From Zea mays (lineage: Eukaryota > Streptophyta > Magnoliopsida > Poales > Poaceae): 64,000 nucleotides of DNA. Both the position numbers and the translations under genes were made by a program. The stretch lies in the NCBI RefSeq assembly GCF_902167145.1, contig NC_050096.1:295070200-295134199 (forward strand). The letters are read 5' to 3'. Each line of letters opens with the position of its first letter. Position 1 is the first letter of the stretch. Positions 33,400-43,978 of this stretch are shown here, piece by piece. The notes beneath the pieces are model-generated. The model worked only from the letters and a program-made list of their open reading frames with translations, searched no databases and was not told the DNA's origin.

Positions 33400-33897
33400 G
33401 AAGTAAATGATAGATGGAGTGTTAGAGGGAGCTATGCGCGAGGGTGAGATGGGCTGGTGGGGCCTAGTGAGGCCCCTCCCCTAATAAAATTATTTATTTA
33501 CTATTTTAAAACACATTTTATGTTTTTTGGAAAAGATCTTCACTTGCGGTCTTATTAGCTCGACGCGAGTGAAAATCAATTTTCACGGGCGATTTTCTCA
33601 ACCCGAAAGCCAATAACAATTGATTTTCACTAGCGGTTCTCAGTTACCTGTATATACAAATATTTTTTTCTACTGGCCCCTAGCACTAGCGGTTCTAAAA
33701 AACGTCAGTACAAATGTGTTCACAACCGCCTGATTTTTACTGTTGTTTTCTTAGGGCGACCGATGGTGGAAATCGATATTCACGGGACGATCTTAGTTAC
33801 CCACCTGCATAGATAATTTTTTATTGTTCCCTAACACTTTTGGTTCTGAAAAACGGCAGTATAAATATGTTTACAACCGTATGTATAGAGCCTCTAT

Positions 33898-34756
33898 CAG
33901 GGGCGGATCCAGAGGGGGTAAAGTGGGCCATGACCCCCTCTCAATTATGTACAATCTTTTAAATATAATGACCGGTTAATGTTAAGTTAAGTTTAGAAAA
34001 AACCAAAGTTTTGATGTGATATAGTGCTATTCTAAACCTCTAAACTAAATAGGTAGCGACTAAAATTAGCCGAAAAATTTAGAATGGGTCAACTAATTTT
34101 TAGCTATACCTTTCAAATAATCATTAATTGTTACCTCAACCTAGCTAAAACCAGTTAACAATTAGCTTTAGAGGCTTAGATCAGGGCATAAAACAACCCT
34201 GTCATGAGCCTCCTCGTCAGATCCTTCCCGACCTAGTCCTCGCATCCATCAGGCTGACCCTAATCTTTTCAACGCCACCTAAACTAGTTTGCCTCGATGC
34301 CCCATTTCGGCCACTGCCTCCTTCCTGACGCGACGCTGCCCAACCCCCTCCTTCCTGGCGCCTCCACCCTGCCCCATCGTCGTCGTGTCACCTGCCCGCC
34401 CAATAAAGCCGGGTCTCACTCATCGCAATGATGTGACCCTCTTTGTGGCCAACGAGCTTGGCGAACCAGCAAGCCCTGGCTCTCAGCTGCAGACGTCGCC
34501 TCACCCCACCCCTTTACTGGCATCCCTGTCCTTCTAAGAGATCGATATTTGACAAGATAAACGTCTTTGATTCGGTCATCAAAAACTTAACGACATGTTT
34601 GTTTATTTTGTTCATACAGTTTTATTCTTTGAATTTGTTTCGTGTATTGATATGAAACTTGAATTCTATATAACACTAGTTTTTTATGATCTTTACTTAA
34701 TTTTATCACGTGGTCTTTCTGGCCCCCTATGAATTCATGGCCTGCATCCGCCACTG
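33898..34756. mobile_element. hAT-type element, 859 bp, non-autonomous
   Basis: Ends CAGGGGCGGATCCAG and (reverse) CAGTGGCGGATGCAGG; flanks GCCTCTAT and GCTTCTGT agree at 6 of 8 positions, as expected for an old 8-bp duplication. A GC-rich block (34195-34535) has an 82-codon frame without similarity I can recognise, perhaps captured DNA. Confidence 0.75.
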
Positions 34757-35999
34757 GCTTCTGTGTTAGGTGCCAGTAAAAATGTTTCGGACAGGCGGTG
34801 ACACCGTCGTGCGTTGACATTCGGTAAAAAAAAAACTCACCCAAAAGGCCAAAAGCATAGTTTAAGCAGCACAAATGAGCGATGATACAGCACACTGCCA
34901 TCTGAACGCTCACTAGACAGTACTGTTGCCCTTGCCCAGATGTGCTGGATGGAGTAGGCAACAAATCAGCAATAAAGAATAGGTGATGCACGTATTCTTT
35001 TCTTTAATTAGTCAACATATGTAAAACGCTGATAATTAGTAATGCCAAATTATCGCCGTCCAGCTGGATCACGAATCATGAAGGGTTTCTCAAAAGGACC
35101 ATATACTTTGATGTGCCAGTTAAAAGTTTATATAATTCCCGGTTGGCACGTGCAAATTATATTAATATTAGTTAAAGCCAATTGTTTTTTTAATGGAGAA
35201 TGAGTCGGTGAATGCATGTGTACACGTTTACCCCGTTCTTTTTCTTCGCAGCGCGTAAACAATTACTTAGTGCTTCCCAGTTTTTTCATCTTAACAAGCA
35301 CTCCGTACTTAATTAGCCAGTCAACTCCAGAAGGTACTACTAGTAGGGTATATAATGCATGTGCCTTGGGCTCACAAGAGAGCAGAACCACCTACACGCA
35401 CGCATCACGATGCACTAGTGTAGAGAAGCTTTAAAGTATGGTTATAGTGTTTTCAGCGCCGCCGGTAAACTCTAGATCCAAAATATTCTTCTTCTCTCTC
35501 ACATGATGAAACCTAAATCTAAAATATGGCTAAAATTAAGTAATAATAAACAAAAATTGACAAGAAAAACATAAACCACCTTTCCTAGCAACATTCTTTC
35601 AAAAAAATGAAGCTCAAAACCTCTCCCTTGTATTTTGTAAAATCTGAACCTCCAATAGAAGTTGGCTGCAAGCTACAACTCCTCTCGGGGAGGATGAAAG
35701 GGTATTTATAATACAAAGTTTCACTGGTGATTGGCTTAAGAAACCGCTAGTGAAAAGCTATTTTCACTTATGGTTCTCTTAACACAACCATCAGTGAAAA
35801 TAACACTTTTTCACTTGCGGTTGGTGTAACCGAGAAAATAGCCCATTTCCACTGGCGATTGTGTTAAGAGAACCGTCAGTAGAAATAGGTTTTCACTACC
35901 GGTTTCTTAAGCCGAGCCCACCTGTTTATTTTCACTGACTAACTGAAATGCTACTGAAAAGTTTTGCATACCACATGCTTAGAGTCTTTTCCACTAGTG

Positions 36000-37499
36000 A
36001 TGTCTCCAACAATGTATATTATATTCATCATCTATATCTCTTTTTTACAGTTGTCTATGCTCTCTTTTTATATACCTTTTCTCTCCGGCAGCGCCATCTA
36101 TATATAAATATCTATTATAAAGGCATATTTTATTTTAATTTTTTTTATATATACGTATATGTCATATCCTTAAACATTTAATATATATTTTAGTTTTGCT
36201 TAATCTGTTTTTTAAAGTATTAAAATAGATAGAGGATATGAAAGAGAATCTCTATATATAGATGACGTTGTTAGAGTGGATTTGAAGAGGCAATCTCTCT
36301 GGTAGTTGTCTAGAGGGGTTAATAGACAACACCTAAACATTCAATACTAAAAATAAACTAAATCCAAAGTTAGAGGTCAACGCACATGCGGATTCAAAGG
36401 GAGCTAGGGCTCTAGTCCTCCTATATCCGTGAAACTCTATTGGAGATAAAGGTCGAGGTATAGGAGAAGGAAGGAGGGAGAAGAAGAAAAAAGAAAATAA
36501 GCCCTCTCTCTACTAGCTTGTGGTGTCTCCGCCACTGCCCACTGGTCACCGGAAAATCAGTCCTCGTTTAGTTCATTCTTGGATCTATCACTGCTCACTA
36601 CGGTATTAGATCTGATTTGAATACATCTATTGCTAAGAAACTAGATAGATAGAGCGGTGACAGTTTGATCCTAAGATTCTATAGACTTACCAAAATATGT
36701 CAACATACTGTAACGATGCCAATATACTCTAAACAAAGCTTGCCACTTCAAGGCAGAAGGAGATAGGTCATTATGTCCAAGCAGTATGGCATGGGTGTGC
36801 AGGTTGTTATCGCAAGCCCGTGCAACATGTGTGCACAACACCCCCTCTGCTCTGTTGCCGCGAAGTTTCTCCCTCTCTCTCTCTCGGCTCTCGGCCTAAA
36901 TTGACACCGCGCTTTTCCTTCCCGCGTGTCCACGGTCCAATCCTAGCATGAAGAATCGACAGATATTCCAAAAGGACATGGCGCACTGCATTCCCGTCCC
37001 TGCAACGATAGACTCTCCCATCGGTTTGTGTGCTGCAGCAGCCATGTGAAAAGCATGCATACGCAGATGGCCACAGAGATTGCACCGCGCGCGGTCTGAT
37101 TCCTCTCAGAGTCTCTGGTGGTGGCTGCTGCTGGCTGAAGAAAATACTGAGCTCAGCTCACAACGACAGCACATGTCCCGTTCCCCGTTTACAACATGCG
37201 GATTGGATTTCTGTTCGGATCGAGACTGTTTTGTGACTGGCGACATCTTTACCGTACGAAAAAAAACACTGCAGAGTAATATAATAGTATCTTTCAGCAG
37301 CTTCATTTCCGTGTGAGGCTGGCTCCCTTAGTCCCTTTTCTTATATAAAACCAAAGCTAGAAACAGAAAACACGGTAGCTTTAAAATTATTTGGTTTACA
37401 AACATGTAAGATATGTGCATAAGACGGTGTACTCGAAAATATTTGCAAAAATCTCATAAGAATTCCAAGCGCGAGCACAATTTTCCTAAGAATTTCAAG
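36000..37499. other. Anonymous DNA
   Basis: About 1.5 kb without a recognisable gene or element ends. A CTCTCTCTC run lies near 36868-36885. Short frames here show no domain. Confidence 0.4.
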
Positions 37500-37991
37500 C
37501 AATCTAGTTCGCGCGTGGTCCTAGCTGCCACATCTAGTCATATATTGTACTTTGATTTGATCAATGATGGTTCAAATGTTTCCTTATGGGGCAACACTTG
37601 GGCAGGGGGTTTGAGGCCGAAGGACTTGGCGGCGCCTCGTATCTTTTCCATTTTAAGGAACAAAAGGAAATCTTTGGCTAATAAGGCGGTGGATCACAGA
37701 TCTTGTCCTGTTTGAGAGAACAATTACCACCCACCATATTGATGAGTTATGCACTCTTTTGGCCTGAAGTCCAAAAGATCCAATTTCACTTAGGATCTGA
37801 TGATGCCATCAAGTGAAATAAGTTCATTAATGACCACCGCTACGACGAAATTGGCCCAAATTTTTTTGGCTCTGTTCGCTCAAATTATGAACTCATCATC
37901 TGAAAGAATTGACGCCCCAAAGTACAATTTTTTCGGTTGGTTAGCATTACAAGATCGCTTATGGACTGTAGATCGCCTAGCCGCCAGGAAG

Positions 37992-38496
37992 TAGGGGTGG
38001 ATATCGAGTCAGCTTGGCTCGACCGAGCTCGAACTGACTCATTAAGGGAACGAGCTGGCTCGACTCGTTAAGAAACCGAGCCAAAGAAACAGCTCGGCTC
38101 AGCTTGTTTACAAGCTCGAGCTGGCTCGTTTAGCTTGCAAGCCACAACAAAAAATAGTATATATGTATATATACAATAATATAATCAATTGCTAGCTAAT
38201 TTCATACTAATTTAATACTAGAAAAGGCTAATAATACTCATAATTTTATATATCACATCATTTAAACCCTAAACTAACATAGTTCATCACTTATTAATTC
38301 ATCCAATATAAGTATAGGCTTTGTTTTACAGATAAATGCTAGCTCATTCGAGCTAACGAGCTGGCTCGAGCTCGTGTCGCGCTGGCTTGTTAACAAATCG
38401 AGCTAAGATGTTAGCTTAACTCGTGATAAAATTAAAACGAGCCGAGTCAAGTTGAGCCGAGCTAACCATGAGTCACGAGTATTTTGTACAGCCCTA
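37992..38496. mobile_element. hAT-type MITE inserted in the LINE zf-RVT region
   Basis: Ends TAGGGGTGGATATCGAG and (reverse) TAGGGCTGTACAAAATACTC; flanks CCAGGAAG and CCAAGAAG match 7 of 8. Both arms are full of GAGCTGGCTCG/GAGCCGAGC words. 505 bp, non-coding. Confidence 0.85.
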
Positions 38497-38877
38497 CCAA
38501 GAAGTGGCCACATGAACCAAGTTGTACCTTGTGTCGTGGAGTCCTAGAATCGAGGCTACATTTATTTGTGGAATGCCGGTTCACCAAACAGGTTTGGGAG
38601 GAGATTGCCGTTTGGGTGGCCATTGACAACCTGAAGCCGTCCGAGTGGGAGTGCTTTCCCTCGTTCCCTCATTGGTGGGAGAAAGTGACTATATCGTCGA
38701 GCTGCAATAGGAAAGGACTCAGATCACTGTTGGTTTTAGTAAATGGCGGGAAAGAAATGTAAGAATTTTTTATGGCAAGTTTTCGATCAGCCAACGGATA
38801 GTAACCAAAATCAAGTGTTAGGCGACCGCCTGGAAGTTGGTAGGGGCTAGGCATCTAACTACTCCCTTATCTTATAA

Positions 38878-39133
38878 CTAGGTATGCGTCCGTAAGTTGC
38901 CACGAGGCGGAGGAGCGTGGAGAACGACATCTAAGCTACAAATATAATTATTATTTATTTTTAAACACTAAGGTATATATGGTCTAGTGGTTAGACCAAA
39001 TTTTTTGAGCAGATGAGTATGGTTCGAGTGCTTGCTTTACACTATTTTTTTGCAGGCGCTGAACGTGAAGAGGGAGGGTGAAGCCGTAGTAGCACCAGGT
39101 GCCCACATTAAGTTCTTAATAGAGTAGTATAGA
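38878..39133 (-). mobile_element. Small Helitron-like element in the LINE relic
   Basis: The minus-strand 5' end TCTATACTACTCTATTAAG resembles the 5' end of the Helitrons at 15-18 kb, and the 3' end finishes CGCATACCTAG followed by T, with a weakened hairpin. It contains a tRNA-like pair (TGGTCTAGTGG near 38977, GGTTCGAGTGC near 39021), as the large Helitrons do. 256 bp. Confidence 0.55.
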
Positions 39134-39477
39134 TTAGTTGGGTCCTTATTATGTGTTTGTGTTGCTTCTAATTGTGGGAGGGGTTCTCTCTGTCTTTACA
39201 ACCTGGTGTTTTGGGCTGTTACTGTACTGAACCTCTTATTTGTCTTCTTATCAATATAATTGGCAGTTGCCTATCTGTTTTAAAAAAATACAGTATACAT
39301 GCTATGAATGACAAGTAGTTATGATACTACATATGGTGATCCTGTCAGAATTTTTACTAGCAATACACGCGTCTATTATCTATTCAGACCAAGAGACCAG
39401 CTGTTTCAGTGCCTCCCGAAATCGAAGTCTCCTGGTTGCCATATTTTATTACGCCATCCAACTAACGGACCCCCAGA

Positions 39478-39670
39478 TTCATGCACCTGGCGCGTATTTC
39501 TCTAGCCGTTTGCATTAGGGCCGTTCTCTGGGAGAAGATTGGTTTCGCCTAGCATGCCAACCTAGGCATTTCTTTTTTTTTTTCCCCTTTTACCTGCTTT
39601 ACATGTTGAGGTGTCAATATGCCAAATCTATCCAACGACGACCACAAGTTTGTCAGTGAACCTGCTAGCA
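39478..39670 (-). pseudogene. Decayed third TSA/IGL copy (last two exons)
   Basis: 39593-39662 aligns with exon 5 of the IGL-type gene: CTGCTTTACATG...GAGGTGTCAATATGCCAAA against CTGCTTTACATG...CAGGTTTCGATATGCCAAA, followed by TTTGTCAGTGAACCTG against TATGTCAGTGACCTGC. 39478-39552 aligns with the last exon (TTCATGCACCTGGCGCGTATTTC against TTCATGCTCCTGGCGTATTTC, then GGTTTCGCCTAGC against GCTTCGCCTAAC). Same strand and order as the two intact genes. Indels destroy the frame, the intron is reduced to about 40 bp, and half of the last exon is missing. The upstream exons are absent; the CACTA element starts 300 bp further on. Confidence 0.8.
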
Positions 39671-39789
39671 ACACCTAGGTTGAACACCGAGAGAGGTTGG
39701 CTTCGGATGTTTATTTGGTTGCATGATTGTTTGTTTCACTGGATATGGAAGAATTATTTAACATCTTAAAAAGGTTAATAATATTTGGA

Positions 39790-39850
39790 GGAGTGTGGAT
39801 AATCTAGCGGTTAGGAGAGCCTCACCTCAAGTTATAAGTTTGACTCTCCA
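39790..39850 (+). repeat. tRNA-like (SINE-type) fragment
   Basis: AATCTAGCGGTTAGGAGAGC and AAGTTTGACTCTCC resemble A and B boxes at normal spacing. Degenerate and not a tRNA gene. Confidence 0.35.
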
Positions 39851-39982
39851 TAGAAACGAATATTCTAAAATTTAATGACGTTTTGTTTTCATCGATAATC
39901 AGATGTGTCCATGATGACTTTGTCAACCTTGAGAACGTCCTCGAAGATGCTCACTAAGATAGAATTTATATGTACTCCCTTG

Positions 39983-40190
39983 CACTAGTACACAGAGCCT
40001 CCATAGTGGCGGTTCTAGAGACGTTTGCACTGGCGTTTTTCAGTGCCGCCAGTGCTAGGGGCCACATTTCCACTGGCGGTTATTCTAGAACCGCCAGTTC
40101 CACTGGCGGTTTTCATAAGAAAACCGCTAGTGGAAATGCTATTTTCACTGGCGGTTTTTTTATTTAGCCGCCAGTGGAAGTTTTCCCGCC
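39983..40190. repeat. CACTA terminus and subterminal repeats
   Basis: CACTAGTACACAG terminus, then at least seven direct or inverted copies of CACTGGCGGTT / AACCGCCAGTG, the expected binding array for the element's TnpA-like protein. Confidence 0.8.
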
Positions 40191-40392
40191 TTTTTTTAAT
40201 TTTTCGTACTGAAATTTATATATATTTACACACACAAACATATATATATATATATTGATATTGATAAATATGTAGTATTGATATTAAAAGCAACATGGAA
40301 TTAAATTCTATCATACATTTATATACATCAAAGTCTTGTTTACAACCATGTATGCATCACACATTATATACATCAAAGTTTTCACTTAAGCT

Positions 40393-41937
40393 CTAATAAC
40401 TATCTCGGCTAAGAGATAGTCTACTAATTTCTGTTAGTATTCTAAACTCTGGCAAAGCTAATGTTCCGGAAGCATCGTGATATTTCCCTTCTGCGGGAAT
40501 GACCTCTTTCAATATGAATGTGCACAGGTCCTCAACTATGCCATACAATGCACCTTCAGTCAAGTTCTCTGGGCTTCCTTGTTGAAATTGCTGTAAAGGA
40601 AGTTTATAAACATTATCTATTTATACTCAATAATAACACATTTGCATCTTTAATGACATAAATACATACGTGACTATTACTAATAATACCTTGCCAGGGT
40701 TCATGATGTATCGTCCGTTCATTCTCATGAACTCGCACACGTAGAACCCATATAGGACCGATCCGGGTGGTTGCTTGTGGCACTACATAACGGGAGATTG
40801 GTTATTTAGTTGCAACATTGTCCTATGTACATACATGTATGATATGTATTCATAAATTCACATACTTACCGGCTAGTTATAATGGATGTCTAGTGGCACG
40901 CCTTTTTTGGACATGTCGTACTTTCCACCTCGTAGCTTATAAAATCTAAATACCCTGTGATCTCAAATAGAATCACCATGTTATTCTACAATTCTCATCG
41001 ATATAAGTATGCATGCATAGAAAAGGCTTACAACTCTAAGATGCCGAGGAATTTTGAATAGGCCGAAGGCTCGGTGTGCAAGGAGTCGAGCACCAGCACC
41101 TTTCCAACCTTAGGATAAATGAAGAAGCATATCCAGTGGTCCCTGTACGAATCAAACTTGTGATACATGTGTATTGAAATTATTAATTTTATTTATACAA
41201 AATCACACTTACTTAAAGTTGTACGGGGCCACTATGGATTCCCTGTCTTGAAATTGAAGCATTGCGTGTCCTATGTAGGTGGCGTATCTTGCTTCAAAAT
41301 CCTTCTTCAGATCCTGGATACACACCTCAATTTCTTCGTCCGTTAGTCCCTGTAATGCTTTGTTGCCTTTTCCGATTCTAAAAGTGTGGTTATCCTCGCA
41401 TATCTTTATTGGGTTGAGATACCCAACCCATTTACTGGCACTAGCATTGGGATTGGTACCATAAAGGATCTCCTGCTGATCATGTTGCATTCTGCAACGC
41501 ACACGTGCATGTCAGATATTGAAAATTTATACAACTCACTAATAATAACACATATATGTGGAGTATGAGTGACACTTACAATGCAAATATGGTTACAAGT
41601 TGCACGTCGAGTCTCTGAAGGTTCATCATTAACCACATGTCCTCGAATGCAACAACGCCTTTTTTATTTGAACCAATAAAAGCATGGGCTGGTATACTAA
41701 CACTGATGGTGTCGATGTCAACTGAAGATGCCCGCATGTACCAATCATGCAACCTTTTAATATTAGCCGGGACCTTCCTTAGTTTCTCAAAAGTGAGTAG
41801 TGGTCTGCCCGACACATATTTTTTAGGCACGTTTTTATAATCTGCCTTAGTTGGCTCCTTTATCTTTGCGGCCATTGCCTCAGCCTTTTTTGCGGACTCC
41901 TCGAGATCGGCCAAATCAATAGTGTCTGACGTGAGGC
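40393..41937 (-). pseudogene. CACTA second gene, 3' part (Ulp1-like C48 peptidase region)
   Basis: It continues the gene cut at 50869 by Copia B. The first exon piece (41937 to about 41580) encodes DLEESAKKAEAMAAKIKEPT and GRPLLTFEKLRKVPANIKRL, then DWYMRASSVDIDTIS. The next (about 41490-41210) encodes WVGYLNPIKICEDN and YIGHAMLQFQDRESIVAPYN. A further exon has DHWICFFIYPKVGKVLVLDS, with the His and Asp of a Ulp1-type protease, and ends IHYN then a TAG where Trp is usual. The exon near 40690-40785 encodes [20 protein letters not shown], in which the nucleophile Cys of the ...CG.Y.C motif is Tyr. The last exon ends at TAG 40395-40393. The peptidase cannot be active. Confidence 0.75.
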
Positions 41938-43202
41938 TGAGAAAACCTAGAGGGGGGGGGGGGTGAATAGGTGATCCTGTAAAACTTCAAACTTAAGCCA
42001 CAAAACTTGGTTAAGTGTTAGCACAGATAATGCCAAGTGGCTAGAGAGGAGTCTCAACAAAACACAATAACCACAGAAGATCAATCACAGAGATGGCACA
42101 GTGGTTTATCCCGTGGTTCGGCCAAGACCAACGCTTGCCTACTCCATGTTGTGGCGTCCCAACGGACGAGGGTTGCAATCAACCCCTCTCAAGCGGTCCA
42201 AAGACCCACTTGAATACCACAGTGTTTTGCTTTCTTTTCTTTATCCCGTTTGCAAGGAATCTCCACAAATTGGAGTCTCTTGCCCTTACAAGTATATGAT
42301 CACAAAGAAGCACAGAGTAAGGGAGGGAAGCAACACACACAAATCCACAGCAAAATGCGCACACACACGGCCAAGAATCGAGCTCAAAAGACTATCTCAA
42401 AGTTCTCACTAGAACGGAGCTCGAATCACTGAGAATGACAAACGAATGCGCAAAGACTGAGTGTGGATGATCAAGAATGCTCTAAGGTTGCTTGGTTGCC
42501 TCCTCCATGCGCCTAGGGGTCCCTTTTATAGCCCCAAGGCAGCTAGGAGCCGTTGAGAGCAAATCTGGAAGGCCAATCTTGCCTTCTGTCGTCGGGGGCA
42601 CCGGACAGTCCGGTGCACACCGGACACTGTCCGGTGCCCGATTTCCTTCCTTAAACAGCGAAGCCGACCGTTGGCAGCCTGAGAGCCGTTGGCGCACCGG
42701 ACATGTCCGGTGCACACCGGACAGTCCGGTGCCGTCTTCTAGCCGTTGGCTCGGCCACGTGTCCCGCGCAGATTGCGCGGCCGACCGTTGGCCCAGCCGA
42801 CCGTTGGCTCACCGGACAGTCCGGTGCACACCGGACAGTCCGGTGAATTTTAGCCGTACGCCGTCGGTGAATTCCCGAGAGCGGCCAGTTCGCCCGAGTC
42901 AGTCTGGCGCACCGGACACTGTCCGGTGCACCACCGGACAGTCCGGTGTGCCAGACTGAGCTGAGTCTTGGCTGCACACAGCCAAGTCTTTTTCACCTCT
43001 TTTCTTTTCTTCTTCTTTCTATTTCTAACACTTAGACAAGTATATTAGTACACAAAACCAATGTACTAAGGCTTAGAAACATACCTTTACTCTTGATTTG
43101 CACTTTGTCCATCCATGAGCATAAATTCACATTTAAGCACTTGTGTTGGACACTAAACCACCAAAATACTTAGAAATGGCCCAAGGGCACATTTCCCTTT
43201 CA
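41938..43202 (-). repeat. Copia B 3' LTR
   Basis: 1265 bp, TG...CA. CCGGACA(G/T)GTCCGG-type palindromes cluster at 42598-42955. It contains an extra CCGGACATGTCCGGTGCACA unit (about 42698-42727) relative to the 5' LTR. Confidence 0.95.
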
Positions 43203-43978
43203 ATCTCCCCCTTTTTGGTGATTTATGCCAACACAACATAAAGCAACTAGAACAAGTGCAATATCACTTCAAATAAAACTCAAATTTATTTTGATTCAAT
43301 TTTGGCATATATGGATCATCCTTTGCCACCACTTGGTTTGTTTTTGCAAATCAAACTCAAATCTCAAACACACATGTTGAAGCATAAAGAGAGTCATTCC
43401 AAAAGAGATTGATCAAAGATTTCAAAAACTCCCTCTTTTTCCCATAATCAATACTTCTCCCCACAAGAAGCCAACTTTTGACAAGAGAGATAACAAAAGA
43501 GTTTTGACAAACCAAAAGCTCTATTCTACTATTTTCAAAATCTCTCAAGTGGTAGCTGATCCATTTATCGCTTTGGCCTTTATTTTCTCCCCCTTTGGCA
43601 TCAAACACCAAAACGGGATCAATCTTGGCTCTATAACCCCATTGCCTCACCAAAATCTTCAATTAAGAGCAAATGGCAATGAGAGTTCATTAGATGAACT
43701 TGGAATAAGTTACCCTCTCATCGGAGTGCAGTGGAAGTCTTTCATGGTCCAAGTCCACCTTTTCCCTTTCAATTCTCCGTTGAGACTAAAACAAGCAAAC
43801 TCAAGCATATGGTTAGTCTCAAAGGGTCAAGTTGTAACACATCTCCCCCTAAAAATGTGCATTACTTGCAAATAGGACTTGTGAGGTCCAGGGAGTGTTT
43901 GTACAACTTGAGCACCCCAATAAGCAACAAAATGCAGAATGAACATGATCAAAGGCATAAACACATGTATGCTACATT
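43203..43978 (-). other. Copia B polypurine tract and pol-LTR spacer
   Basis: The minus strand directly before the LTR is CCAAAAAGGGGGAGAT (43203-43218), the polypurine tract. The rest to the pol stop is non-coding but strongly conserved with the same region of Copia C (62875-63663), including further short purine runs such as AAAGGGGGAGAAAATAAAGG. Confidence 0.7.

Larger units (their letters stand above)
32702..35999. mobile_element. Possible non-autonomous CACTA-like element (ends uncertain)
   Basis: The left edge CACTGGTAAAAAAAGC (32702) and the right edge, CACTAGTGGAAAAG on the minus strand ending at 35999, both look like CACTA termini. Near each lie short inverted blocks with ACCGCTACT/ACCGTCAGT words (32840-32920, 35720-35915). 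The candidate 3-bp duplications (GAT, ATG) do not match, so these may be ends of two different elements. A hAT element (33898-34756) and a small MITE (33265-33399) are inserted within. Confidence 0.35.
37500..39290 (+). pseudogene. LINE (non-LTR retrotransposon) ORF2 3' remnant
   Basis: Decayed fragments of the C-terminal region of a plant LINE reverse transcriptase. About 37550-37690 encodes DGSNVSLWGNTWAGG-like sequence. About 37900-37990 joined across an insertion to 38500-38760 gives the zf-RVT domain: FFGWLALQDRLWTVDRLAAR, then PSCTLCRGVLESRLHLFVEC and FTKQVWEEIAVW. The last part (39135-39290) resembles a LINE 3' UTR and ends in a short A run (TTTTAAAAAAA). Several stops are present. It is interrupted by a hAT MITE and by a small Helitron. 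Confidence 0.75.

Noticed and set aside
34289..34655. Two overlapping frames of 70-82 codons in the hAT element
   Set aside because: Pro/Ser/Cys-rich with no recognisable domain or transposase signature; no support for coding.
32702..35999. A complete CACTA element with matched ends
   Set aside because: Termini look CACTA-like but the 3-bp flanks (GAT and ATG) disagree; retained only as a low-confidence feature.
42598..42955. Regularly spaced CCGGACAGTCCGG repeats that could suggest a CRISPR-like array
   Set aside because: They are short palindromes with irregular spacing in the LTRs of a plant retrotransposon; spacers are not unique and no cas genes exist.
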